Assembly (NCBI GenBank): GCA_031002005.1
Contig: CM061914.1
Location: 14,866,148 to 14,930,147, forward strand
Origin: Vandiemenella viatica
Lineage: Eukaryota > Arthropoda > Insecta > Orthoptera > Morabidae
DNA length: 64,000 nucleotides
Direction: 5' to 3'
Position numbers and translations under genes: made by a program. Of the stretch, positions 11,200 through 21,205 are shown piece after piece. The first letter of the stretch is position 1. Each line of letters starts with the position of its first letter. Below the pieces are notes generated by a model. That model was not told the origin of the DNA, ran no database searches, and was given only the letters and a program-made list of their open reading frames with translations.

Positions 11200-11620
11200 G
11201 TAACTCGATGAGACAAATAAAAAATGAAGAATAAATATTTTTGATATCATGCGTAGTTTTAGAGATAGTCTGTCTCAAATGTGAAATGGTTTAGTTGAAA
11301 TTCAGAAGAAAAAATTGGTCAAAGTCAAATTTGATGACGGATTCTTATTTAAAAAGACGAGAGAAATAAAAAATAAAGAATAAAATTTTTCGATATCTCG
11401 CCTAGTTCTCGAGATATACTGTATCAAAAGTGAGGTGTCTTGAGTTGAAATGGAGAAGAAAAATTTCGCAAAAGTCAAATTTAATGATAGATTCTTATAT
11501 AACACGACGAGAAAAATCGAAAATAAAGAATAAAATTTTTCGATATCTTGCTTAGTTTTCGGGATATATTGGGATTGGGTTGATATGCGACTTGGACTAA
11601 AAATTAATTCTGCCAAAGCC
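11200..11620. repeat. Three ~150-bp tandem repeats in right arm
   Basis: Units recur with landmarks aagaataaa-at-tttt-gatatc at about 11225, 11377 and 11527, a spacing of about 150. They are the inverted counterparts of the two units at 8999-9250. The minus-strand open frame across them shows the same repeated protein phrase and is not a gene. Confidence 0.8.
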
Positions 11621-12338
11621 ACAATGAATTACATGGTGGACATGCAGAATGGATATTTCAGTTGTTTTTACTACCACTTGTGGTTAGGTTGAAATGAGCC
11701 TAGACCAGAATAAAAATAGTTATTTTGTTACCATACATCGTAAGCTAAAGTGGGAATAGCTGGAAGTGGAAGTAGTTTCCATCGCTATACACGTTTTGTC
11801 ACTATCTTGGTTCTCATGAAATTACTAACAGTAATAGATAAATTCTTTGTCCCTTATGGAACAACAAAACCATTCTGGTACAGACTGCATTTAGACCTAA
11901 CCACAATCTCCATTAAATTGCCATTACAGAATCAAACTATGTAGACATACCCACACACGCGTATTTGAATCGCAAACTGTATTTGCGGTAACATCGTTTG
12001 CTTCATCAAGATTCCTAGATTGCATAGCATAATTTAACACATTTAATTTCATCATACAGTATAAACTACAACGTGACGAAGGAAAGCGCAATACTAAATT
12101 AACTGAACCGCGATGTAAAACACACCCCCTTTAAATCTCATTTTCAACACTCGTTAAAAAGTGATGCTAGTCTATTACGTGCAAAATAGCAAGTTATGCT
12201 GATTTTCTACACTACACCAACAAAAATTTGAGAACAAAGTCATCCCATTGAGAGCTATGGCTAAATATTTATAGACATGCGCCACAGTTTACAATTCCCA
12301 CTGACCACTACAACAACAATTATTAGAATACAACTTAC

Positions 12339-12409
12339 CTATGAAATGATATTCCAGGTTCTTTCCTCTCATGCTTATTTGTTCAACCGTATGCAACACA
12401 AGATGGCAT
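12339..12409 (-). pseudogene. THAP-domain first exon, right arm, with splice donor
   Basis: On the minus strand ATG at 12409 gives M-P-S-C-V-A-Y-G-stop-T-N-K-H-E-R-K and then P-G-I-S-F-H-R, followed directly by gtaagt at 12338. This is the opening of a THAP domain up to its F-H-R block, ending at a good 5' splice site, as in THAP genes and P-type transposases where the domain is split by introns. The stop replaces the second zinc-binding Cys. It is better preserved than the left-arm copy. Confidence 0.65.
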
Positions 12410-12540
12410 TATAAAACACTTATGCACATTACAAAATGAAATAATCAGAACATCAGACACAGTGTGAACTCGGAATTTGTTTGGGTTACAATACTGCTGC
12501 TGCCGCCATGCGGGAGAGTTTAGAGCCAGCTTCACAGATT

Positions 12541-12603
12541 TAACGTCACTTCTCCTCCATATATTTCCTTCCTCCATGGTCTCCATATATTCCTTCCTCC
12601 ATG
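12541..12603. repeat. Duplicated right terminal repeat
   Basis: The right end carries the end motif twice in tandem: tatatttccttcctccatg and then tatattccttcctccatg, about 28 bases apart. Only one copy exists at the left end. Confidence 0.75.
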
Positions 12604-12611
12604 CGTCCCAC
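12604..12611. repeat. 8-bp target-site duplication CGTCCCAC (right)
   Basis: Pairs with 7972-7979. Confidence 0.8.
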
Positions 12612-12731
12612 ACGCTTCCCGCTTATTGTCCATGGCGTGCCGTAAAGAAAAGAGAACTACCTTGTCATGATCGACTGGACTAATAGCCCCGATCGACCAG
12701 TCGATCACGATCGTCCGTTTGGCCACCCCTG
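12612..12731 (-). mobile_element. hAT 5' end, interrupted by the P-like element
   Basis: Read on the minus strand from 12731 the sequence begins CAGGGGTGGCCAAACGG, a typical hAT terminal sequence. It is followed by a hairpin (tgatcgactgg near 12668-12680 pairing with ccagtcgatca near 12698-12709). The P-like element interrupts it at 12611. On the other side, at 7570, the minus strand encodes a BED finger, so 12731-12612 and 7971-7130 are plausibly one hAT. Its far end was not found. Confidence 0.55.
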
Positions 12732-12779
12732 CCATAGATAGACAGCATTTTTCTCTTTGCTTTAATTTATACATGTGCA

Positions 12780-13616
12780 AAATTCCATTCACATTGAATA
12801 AAGCTAGTATAAGGAACGTTGAAAATTAAGAGAGGAGGAAATAAAGGGGATGTGAAGTTGTGGTATAGGAACCAAATGCAGACAATATTTTTCCCATTGT
12901 ATTAAAGGATACACGTGTGAAGTTCTATCGATATCGGATAAAAACTGTATGTATAAACAACATTGGGGAAAAAATAGGTGGGGAGGTAAAGGAGAAGAGA
13001 GTTTTGATTCATGTAATCTAAATATAGACCATATTCTTCTTTCTGTTTTATAGTTTGCGTGTGCAAAATTCCATCATTGTAGTATAAAAACTGTGGGTAT
13101 GTATATGAAATATTAACAAATACCGAATGTAAAAAGCATTTTTCTCCTTGTTTTGAAGTATACTAATGCAAAGTTCCATTAAAATCATATAAAAACTGAG
13201 GGTTTCAATAAAGGCCATTGGATATTAATAGGGGAGGGGTGGGATTGTGCTATGGAAAACTTAAAGTAAACAGTATTTTTCTGTTTGTTTTAAAGTACAT
13301 GTGTGCAAACTTCTTTCAAAATTTGATAGGAACTGTAGTTTTGTATAAAGAACATTTACAATAATGAAGGGGAGGAAAAGAGCAGAAGCAATGTGTTTTT
13401 GTAAAACTAATGTCTACAATATTTTCTTATTTTTTAAGAAAAGTATACTTGTGTATAGTTCCATCGAAATCGGAAAAAGTAGTCGATTTGTGTAAAAATT
13501 GAGGGGATGGGAAGGGGGAGAGGGGTTGTGTTTTTGGAAACAGTAAGCAGTATTTTTCTGTTTGTTTTAAAGTACATGTGTGCAAAATTCCATCAAATTG
13601 GATAAAATCTGTTGTT

Positions 13617-13658
<42 letters not shown>

Positions 13659-14099
13659 TGGGGTGCGTTGAAAAAGGGGAGAGAGATTGGGGTTTTGTAA
13701 AACTAATATCTATAGTATTTTTCTATTTTTTAAAAGTATATGTATACGAAGTTCCATCAAAATTGGATAAAATATGTTCTTTTTTTAAAAAAATAAATAA
13801 ATAAAATAAGCGGTGTAAGGGGAAAGAGGGGGAGATTTTGGGGTGGCAAGGGGGAGAAGGATTGGGATTTTGTTAAACTAATGTACATAGTATTTTTCTA
13901 TTTTATTAAAAGTATATGTCACAAGGACAAAGACTTTCCAGATTTCATTAGCTACCACTGCATAATTCATCAACAAGTACTGACTAGTCAGACACTAAAC
14001 ACAAAACAGGTAAGGGATATTTATTTCAACATTTATTTCCATCGAAATCAGATAAAAAGTGTAGGTTTTTGTAACAATTAAGTGGTGGGAAGGGGAGAA

Positions 14100-14145
<46 letters not shown>

Positions 14146-14500
14146 TAAAACTAAGGTGTACAGTATTTTTATGTTTTTTTTTTTTTTTGATAGTATATGT
14201 GTACGAAGTTCCATCAAAATCGGATAAAAAATTTGGGTTTTTATAAATTAATGGGTGTGAAGTGAAAGAGGAGTGGTTTTGGTGTGGAAAATAGGGGGAG
14301 GGATTTGGTTTTTGAGAAACTAATGTCTACAGTATTTTTTTTTTTAAAGTATATAAAGTACTTTATAAAAAGTGTGGGTTTGGGTAAAAATTAAGGGGTG
14401 GGAAGGGGGAAAAGGGATGTGTTTTTGGAAACCAAAAGTAGGTAGTATTTTTCTGTTTGTTTTACAATATAGATGTGCAAATTTCCGTAAAAATCGGGTA
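12780..14500 (-). repeat. Helitron-type minisatellite, inverted relative to 17-20 kb
   Basis: Repeated phrases such as gttccatcaaaat-ggataaaa, gtatttttctgtttgttttaaagta and g-rich runs recur roughly every 150-290 bases. They are the reverse complement of phrases in the Helitron array at 16955-20104. No Helitron terminus is visible in this block, so its element boundaries are unknown. Poly-T runs at about 13619-13652 and 14104-14143 interrupt it. Confidence 0.7.
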
Positions 14501-14620
14501 ATTTAATTTAATTGAATTAAATAAAGTTTCTAAAAGTTAATTGACATTCACAAGATTACCAACAATACAATACAATAAATTCATTTACTTTACCTAGATA
14601 GATAGATAGATATGTTCTCT
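14501..14620. repeat. LINE tail junction shared with 20186-20262
   Basis: From aatttaatttaattg through gttaattgacattcac to caacaatacaatac this matches 20186-20262 closely. It is followed by a short gata microsatellite at 14597-14611. The atacaatac tail motif matches other minus-strand LINE 3' ends in the window. Confidence 0.55.
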
Positions 14621-15294
14621 TTGATCCTTGCAATCTTCATCAATAATTGCTCAATGCTCAGTATGACTGGTACAGGAATATTTCAAGATCAAATTTTCAG
14701 AGTGATTTTTTATAGTATCTTGAAAGAATATTTTACTACCAGTGAACAAAAGTATAAAATTTAAAATCTTTATGTGGAATGATGGCTGTATTTTAAGTGG
14801 ATCAACCTGATGTTGTCGAACTTAATGTCTAAAATAAATTTTCAATTGATATAGAGTAGTTTACCGGTACCCAGTTTGCAGTAATCGTCACGGCCGGGAT
14901 CGTGGGTGAATGGTTGGTATTAAAGTACAATTACCAAGAGACAGATGACATCTAAATTAACAGAAGCAAACAACAATTTCTCTTTGGCGTTTGTTGTTGC
15001 GTGAGAAGAAAATAAGATTAACATCAAAAGGGTGCAAAGATTATCAAACACCATAGTGAAAGGAACATGCTTTTGCAAATGTGTTTGAGCACAGCATAAG
15101 AGGATAAAACATATCTGTCGCATATATAACTGATAAAACCTGATGGTAACATTGTGGGGTTAGGACGGTGGAGGGTAAGTGGCGTCAGTTCATGTTTCGC
15201 CCACCGTCGCAACGCATTTAACACCCTTGCTCTTTGACGAAAGACGGCGGATTGTTCGTTTCTTATTACGTCAGGTGAAAGCAAAAAACGGTTA
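14621..15294. other. Stretch without recognised gene
   Basis: Mostly AT-rich. A moderately GC-richer patch at 15150-15290 has no motif I recognise. Short minus-strand frames show no domain features. Confidence 0.5.
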
Positions 15295-15304
15295 GTTTCC
15301 CCTC

Positions 15305-15544
15305 ACCGAGAGTGGTGGTGTAACGGATAGCGTTCTGGCCTCGCTTTCGGGAGGACGGCGGTTCGAATCCCTGTCCGGGCATCCAGATCTGGGTTTTCCA
15401 TGGTTTCCCAAATCACTCCAGGTAAATGCCAGGATGCTTCCTTAAAAAAAGGCCATGGCCAAATTCCTTCCCATTCATTGCCCCCATCCATTCCCGTCTC
15501 TAAATACCTCGCTGTTTAGAGACGTAAAGCAATTAAAAAAAAAT
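15305..15544 (+). mobile_element. tRNA-derived SINE, complete, with 10-bp duplications
   Basis: The head has gtggtgtaacggatagcgttc (A-box region) and gcggttcgaatccctgt (B box GGTTCGAATCC), giving an internal RNA polymerase III promoter. The body includes gatctgggttttccatgg, then a gtttagagacgt segment and an A-rich tail at 15531-15543. GTTTCCCCTC lies on both sides (15295-15304 and 15545-15554), so both ends are fixed and the copy is complete at about 240 bases. The tRNA-like head alone would be mistaken for a tRNA gene. Confidence 0.9.
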
Positions 15545-15554
15545 GTTTCCCCTC

Positions 15555-16225
15555 GGTAAAGAGGTCATATTGTCGTGAGAATTAATAATTTCCTGGCGTA
15601 CTGCTTTCGCTAATTCTATCCGGCGGGGAACCTGTGAAGACAACATTTCAGATCATTTTGCAATTTAAAACAAACGGAAATGCTATCCCGCTTACGTTCT
15701 GGTGAGTCATTTATATCGATATCAAGATATTTTAGTATCAAAGTATCAACTGAAAGATTAAATAAGAAATCAAGAGAAATAATAAGAAATTCTGTGGCTT
15801 CAACCTAACCATCAACAAAAACTGTTCGTGACCCAGCGGTCGGAAAAATGCATTAACCAAACAGATAGATAATCCCAGCCAGAGGAGTAACCTTAAGTGG
15901 AGAAAGTTAAACCTCTTTTCACACACTGTAAAGAACGTTGCGGTGAACTTTTAAATGTAGGTATCCAAGCAGCAGAATGTTGGTTTAATGAGTTCAAAGT
16001 GTGACAGTAACTCCATAACATCATAATTTTGGGGAAAACTCCACCAGCAGACATTTTAGTTGCAGAAGTTGCATATCTAGAAAAAAATTTAAAGTTAATT
16101 TGCTGATCGCTGACACAAATCTGAACAAAGGTTGAATTCAGACGCAATGGTCATATTTTCGCGAAGAATAACAAACAAAACTTTTATATATATGTAGCAG
16201 ACCTTTAGAAATAGAAGCTTGAAAT
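15555..16225. other. Stretch without recognised gene
   Basis: Two overlapping minus-strand frames (62 and 84 codons, 15738-16147) carry no recognisable domain. No element ends were found. Confidence 0.45.
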
Positions 16226-16229
16226 GAAA

Positions 16230-16440
16230 AAATGGAGGAAGGGAAAGGTTCTGCACTTGGTAGTAGCCATGGAGAGGTGAAGGAACTCCTCTGCAGGATA
16301 AGTTAAGCACACAACAACTACTCACAAGTTCTTTGAAACCTTGTGCAACATTAGGGTACGTAAAGAGGATAAAGGATCACTTTATAGTGTAGTGGCACAA
16401 GGATTTTGGTGAATTATTGGGAATTATAGCGACTATTACA
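16230..16440 (+). pseudogene. CR1 ORF1 esterase-domain fragment
   Basis: From ggtagtagccatggag (G-S-S-H-G) onward this matches, with gaps, the CR1 ORF1 sequence at 40360-40530, including ctgcaggat, cacaagttctttgaaacc and tgtgcaacattag. In the better copy this is the N-terminal half of the SGNH-hydrolase-like domain carried by CR1 ORF1 proteins. Stops and indels have destroyed the frame. Confidence 0.6.
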
Positions 16441-16950
16441 GAGTCCTATAGAAGCTTGGTCAGTTGCGACAGCAAAGATAAACAGGTGCAGCACAAGAAA
16501 TGTATACACTTGCGGGATGGACGACCTGCTTAATAGGTTAGGGCACTCAGCAATTTCACGCAATCGACGGCATGTATCAGCCAGAATGACGGCATCAGGA
16601 TGTGCCGGGTTTGGGTAGCTATTATCCCTTCCTAGAAAAATGGAGAGAGGAGAGGCAAACAAAACTGTGGGACGACGGTGGAAACGGGGTCGAGCAGGGC
16701 GGTCAAGGAGCAGCAGTGAAGGAGACTGGGGCCTCGCGCGGCTGCGATAGTAGCGGCCTTCGCCACCAGCACAGCACGGTGGCCACGTAGATACAAGTGG
16801 CAATGATCTCGCTTAGACATCGTTAGCTAATTGGGGATGGTTGAACGTGACAGCAGCTCACGGGAAGTCAAGCTCCAACATTAGTCGTAAGCATAACTGA
16901 CCTGGCTAGAAGTATTAAGAAAAAGCTAAGGATATTATGTATTATCTTCT
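16441..16950. other. GC-richer segment, unassigned
   Basis: Positions about 16600-16800 are clearly richer in G and C than the surroundings. Overlapping frames exist on both strands but share no motif I can name. It may be the continuation of the CR1 fragment or part of another element. Confidence 0.4.
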
Positions 16951-16954
16951 TCTT

Positions 16955-18580
16955 TCTTATATATAAAAATCAAAGTTTGTCAGTCTGTTTGTCCTCTAAG
17001 CGCTCCTAAACCGTTAGTCCAATTACGGTGAAACTTTGGTGAGTTGTTGAGCGCGCGTCCGGGGTGGTTCTTAAGAAATAAAATTTCCAAAAAACCACCC
17101 CCTCTTCCCCATAACACCCCATAATTTAAAAAAACCTACAGATTTTATCCGATCTGTACGGAAATTTGCACACATATACTTTAAAATAAACAGAAAAACA
17201 CTGCCAACATTTGGTTTTCAAAAAAGCACCCCCTTTCTTCCATCCAACCCCTTAATTTTTACACAAACCCACACTTTTTATTAGATTTCGAAGGAATTTT
17301 ACACACACATAATATTGAAAAATAGACAAATACTGTAGACATTATTTTTACAAAAACCCAATCCCTCTCACCCTTTCTACCCCAAAACCACCCCCTCTTC
17401 CTCGTTGCACTCAATAACTTAAAAAACCCACAGATTTTATTCGATTTTGATGGAAATTGGCACACATTTACTTTAAAACAAACAGAAAAATACAGCCTAC
17501 ATTTGGTTTCCAAAAACGCATCCCCTTTCCCCCTTCCCACCAATTTATTTTTACACAAACCCACACTTTTTATCAGATTTCTAAGGAACTTTGCACGCAT
17601 ATAATACAATTTTTTTTGTGAAAAATACTGTACACATTAGTTTTACAAAAACCCAATCCCTCTCACCCGTTCTACCCCAAAATCACCCCTTCTTCCCCTA
17701 GCACCCCATAATTTAAAAAACACACAGATTTTATCCGATTTTGATGGAAATTGGCACAGATTTACTTTAAAACAAACAGATAAATACTGTCTACATATGG
17801 TTTCCAAAAATGTAACCCCTCTTCACTTTTACATCCGTTTAATTTTTACGAATGTGGCTTATATAAAGCTACAAACGTAACCCGATTTTGAAGGAACTTT
17901 GCATACATATACTTTAAAACAAATAGAAAAATAATGTCTTTGCCAAAGTCCACCCCTCTCCCCTTTTTACCACCTCCCTCTTAATTTCCAATGATATTTA
18001 TTGAAACCCACAAATTTTGTCCGATTACAGTGACACCTTTGTGAGATATCGAGTACCCGTCGGAGAACGTTCCTAAGAAATAAAAATTCAGAGAAACCAC
18101 ACCCTCCAGCACTTTACAACCCTTAATTTAAACATACCCACAGATTTAATCATATTTTGACTAAAATTTGCACACATATACTTTAAAACAAATTGAAAAC
18201 TACTGCCTACATATAGTTTCCAAAAACTCACTCCCTCATCTCCTTCACATCCCCCTAATTTAAATAAACACACATATTTTATCCAATTTTGATGGAAATT
18301 TGCACAAGGTATACTATAAAATATACAGAAAAATACTGCCTAAATATGGTTTCCAAAAACCCCTCTTTCCCTTTACATCCCCTTAATTTTTGCCAGTGTA
18401 ACAGGAATCACAAAAACGTTGCATATTCAAGACCATTAGAATAAACCAGAAATTGAATGAAATAGTAATTTAAATTTATACATAAATATCTAATTTTTAG
18501 TAGATACAAAATTTCAAATGTATTCATTTAATTCATATGTGAACTCAAGTCTAGCAATAGCAAAGCATTTCCGGGGTCAG
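16955..18580 (+). mobile_element. Non-autonomous Helitron, copy 1
   Basis: Begins TCTTATATATAAAAATC (the 5' TC of Helitrons) and ends near 18580 in ctagcaatagcaaagcatttccggggtcag, the decayed form of the 3' hairpin seen in copy 2. The interior is a minisatellite of about 290-base units with C-rich boxes and catttggtttccaaaaa phrases (17100-17830). No Rep or helicase coding sequence is present. Confidence 0.75.
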
Positions 18581-19922
18581 ATTACGGTGAAACTTTGGTG
18601 AGTTGTCGAGTGAACGTCCGGGATGGTTCCTAAGAAATAAAATTTTAACAAAATAATTTAAACAACCCAACAGATTTTATCCGATTCCTACGGAAATTTG
18701 TACATGTATACTGTAAAATAACCAGAAATATACTGCCTGTATATGGTTTCCAAAAATGCATCCCCTGTCCACCATCCCCCCCTTAATTTTTACACAAACC
18801 CACATTTTTCATTCGATTTAGATGGGACCCATATACTATTTAAAAAATAGAAAATTACTATTGACATTAGTTTTACAAAAACCCAATCCCTTTCCCCTTT
18901 TCCACCCCAAAATCAACCCCTCTTCCCCACTACAACCTATAGTTTAAAAACCGACAGATTTTATCCAATTTTGATAGAAATTTGGATACACATACTTCAA
19001 AACAAACAAAAAATAACACCTGCATATGCTTTCCAAAAACACAACCCGTCTCCCCCTTCCAATACCCTTAATTTTTACAAAAACCCATACTTTTTATCTA
19101 ATTTTGATGGAACTTTGCACATGTATATTTTTTTACAAAAATAGAAAAATAATGTAAGCATTAGTATAAAAAACCCAATCCCTTTTTCACCCCAAAATCA
19201 CCCCCCTCTTCCCCCTTACAACCCATAATTTAAAAAACCCCACAGATTTTATACGATTTCGATGGAACTTTTCACATGTATATTTTAAAGCAAAGTGAAA
19301 AATGCTGTCTATCTTAGATTTAGAAATCCCACCCAATTTTAACATCAAATTAATTGAGAAAAATTTACACTTAAAACCATTAATTTTTTTGGAATTATCT
19401 CGAAAATGCTGGGTAAATTAGACAAAGTGAGATACCAACATTATTAAAGTACACAACATTTCCTGTCAAACGGCACTGGATAGATTACGATCGGACAATT
19501 GCTGACCAAGAAATTTGAACTTGAATTTTAAAGTTTTTGTGACAACACACAAATCTACAGTTTTTATTTGATGTTGAAGGACGTTTGAACACATATGCTT
19601 GAAAATAAGTGAAAATGGCGTTTATATTTAGTTTACAAAACTGCACCCGCTCTCCCGTTTCACTCCTTTTAAGACTGATTAACACAAGCAACTTTTCTCT
19701 GTTTAGTGTATATCTCCAAAACAAACTCCGATTTTTTTAGTATATATGCTGATTGGAATCACCAAAGACAATTGCAATAAACTTGAAGTTGAATGAAACA
19801 ATTATAAAAATTTACACATAGATATCTAAATTTACTAAATACAAACTTTCAAATGCATTTGTTTAACGTGTATGCATGTGTACTCAAGTCTAGCAATAGC
19901 GAAGCATTGCCGGGTCAGCTAG
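18581..19922 (+). mobile_element. Non-autonomous Helitron, copy 2
   Basis: Starts directly at attacggtgaaactttgg, so its first ~60 bases are missing. The 3' end reads tctagcaatagcgaagcattgccgggtcagctag: gcaat pairs with attgc to form a short hairpin 8 bases before the terminal CTAG, the expected Helitron 3' end (CTRR preceded by a hairpin). The interior has the same minisatellite as copy 1. Confidence 0.8.
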
Positions 19923-20104
19923 TCTTATATATAAAAATCAATGTATGTATGTTTGTATATCCTCTATGCGCTCCTAAACCGTTCATCCGATTACGGTGAA
20001 ACTTTGGTGAGTAGTCGAGTGTACGTCGGAAAAGATTCCTAAAAAATAAAATTTCAAAAAAACGACCCCTTCTTTCCCATAAAACCCCATAAGTTTAAAG
20101 TTAA
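19923..20104 (+). mobile_element. Helitron copy 3, 5' fragment
   Basis: A new TCTTATATATAAAAATC starts at the base after the CTAG of copy 2. The copy follows the 5' sequence of copy 1 (ctcctaaaccgtt, tccgattacggtgaaac, aaatttca) and breaks off at about 20104, where a CR1 3' end begins. Confidence 0.8.
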
Positions 20105-20215
20105 AATTTGCAAAGGGTAAATGTAGGTGGATGCAGAAAAGGGGGAAGATGGGAAATTGCCACTGGGGCATGCGCTCCATTGCAATTTAATTTAATTAAA
20201 TTAAATTAATTTTCA
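20105..20215 (+). mobile_element. CR1 3'-end fragment
   Basis: gtaaatgtaggtggatgcag, a g-rich phrase, and a tail of attta repeats correspond to 52020-52095, the 3' end of the nested CR1 (aaatgtaggtgggcgcagg ... ttaaattaa). Only the last hundred bases are present, as expected for a 5'-truncated LINE insertion or a deletion. Confidence 0.75.
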
Positions 20216-20239
20216 AAAACTTAATTCACATTCACTACA

Positions 20240-20820
20240 TTATCAACAATACAATACATTCATTTTCCATTGATCCTAATATTAGAGTCTGGCTCTGTGG
20301 GATGTGGAAGGTTGTCCAGTAATACACACACCAGAAGATGTACAGTAATAGCATACATGGTTCATTAAACAATTGCATATCAAAATAATGCTTACACCAG
20401 ATGATGTACTGTCATAGCGTTCATTACATAACAAAATAATACAGACACCAGATGATGTACAGTCATAGCATACATGGGATATTAATTATGTCAACCACAT
20501 TTACACAAAGTACTGGCAGTTTATTTTGTAGATACCTTAGAAATAAATTCTTCGACAGAGTAGAAGGAGCTATCAATTACAAATTCTTTCAATTTTTTCC
20601 TGAATTTATTCTTATCATCTGCTAGACATTTGATTTGTGTTGGAATCTTATTGAAGTTATGTATCGCTGAATATCGGACCCCTTTTTGAACAAATGACAA
20701 CGACTTGTAATCCTTGTGAAGATTACAAATTCTTCTTCTTAAATAATGCCGTGATCTTAACCTTACACTATATGCGCTTCTCAAATTTAGCAATTTACAC
20801 TGTTCCATGATATTCAGAAA
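20240..20820 (-). pseudogene. LINE 3' end with ORF2 C-terminus
   Basis: The minus-strand frame 20808-20521 (95 codons) reads S-L-S-F-V-Q-K-G-V-R-Y-S-A-I-H-N-F-N-K-I-P and ends F-Y-S-V-E-E-F. The nested LINE at 49178-48813 has S-L-S-L-V-Q-R-G-V-N-Y-S-G-I-N-L-F-N-K-L-P and F-Y-S-I-Q-E-F, so this is the same clade. A roughly 280-base 3' UTR follows down to the tail gtattgtattg (complement at 20246-20257). Only the 3' end is present. Confidence 0.75.
20325..20485. repeat. Three tandem units in LINE 3' UTR
   Basis: The phrase acaccagatgatgtac-gtcatagc recurs at about 20327, 20394 and 20446, spaced 50-67 bases apart with small differences. Confidence 0.7.
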
Positions 20821-20837
20821 AATAATTTTCTGCTTTC

Positions 20838-21205
20838 ATAAACTCTTATTTTAAGAAAATAATTTTTCGGAATTCGACCCCTAAAGGCCAAAAGTAACAA
20901 CATTTCTAAAACGCATTTTTATGTCACGAGCCCTTATTTCTTTCGATATCTAACTGATATAGATAAATGATGTCACATCATAATTTAAGAAAGGGATTTG
21001 TCGGAATACGACCCTTAAATGGCAAAATTATTATTATTTCCAAAACTTATTTTCTTGTCATGAGCCATTTATCTCCCTTGATATTTAACCAAAATAGATA
21101 AATGAGCAATCATATTAAAAATTAGGGTGTGTACTTTGAACGCATTATTTTTAAGAACGAAAATTTCGGAATTTGACCCTTAAAGGGCAAAAGTAAATAA
21201 CTGTG
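20838..21205. repeat. Three imperfect units with ggaatttgaccc-taaaggc
   Basis: Copies of tttcggaatttgacccttaaagggcaaaa lie near 20866, 21000 and 21165, each followed in the first two by a catgagcc-cttat and gatatttaac box. The spacing is about 133 and 165 bases. No coding potential is seen. Confidence 0.7.

Larger units (their letters stand above)
7980..12603. mobile_element. P-like inverted-repeat transposon with THAP exons
   Basis: The 25 terminal bases, starting CATGGAGGAAG and ending TATGGAGAC, are inverted at the two ends with one mismatch, and CGTCCCAC is duplicated outside. The arms (about 7980-9250 and 12603-11200) remain alignable in inverted orientation over more than a kilobase; for example ttgatgaagcaaacg at 8565 matches the complement near 12000. 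Each arm holds a decayed THAP first exon pointing inward. A THAP domain, 8-bp duplications and ends starting CATG together fit the P superfamily. Kolobok also has THAP but makes TTAA duplications. The centre is occupied by a LINE (about 9545-11181). No catalytic transposase domain is readable, so it is non-autonomous. Confidence 0.7.

Noticed and set aside
11302..11622. 106-codon minus-strand frame with an internally repeated sequence
   Set aside because: The protein repeat simply mirrors the ~150-bp DNA tandem unit of the P-like arm; no domain.
15305..15380. tRNA gene
   Set aside because: The tRNA-like head is followed by a shared SINE body and an A-tail, and is flanked by 10-bp duplications.
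17100..19300. CRISPR-like regularly spaced repeats
   Set aside because: Units are long (about 290 bases), imperfect and contiguous inside Helitrons, without unique spacers.
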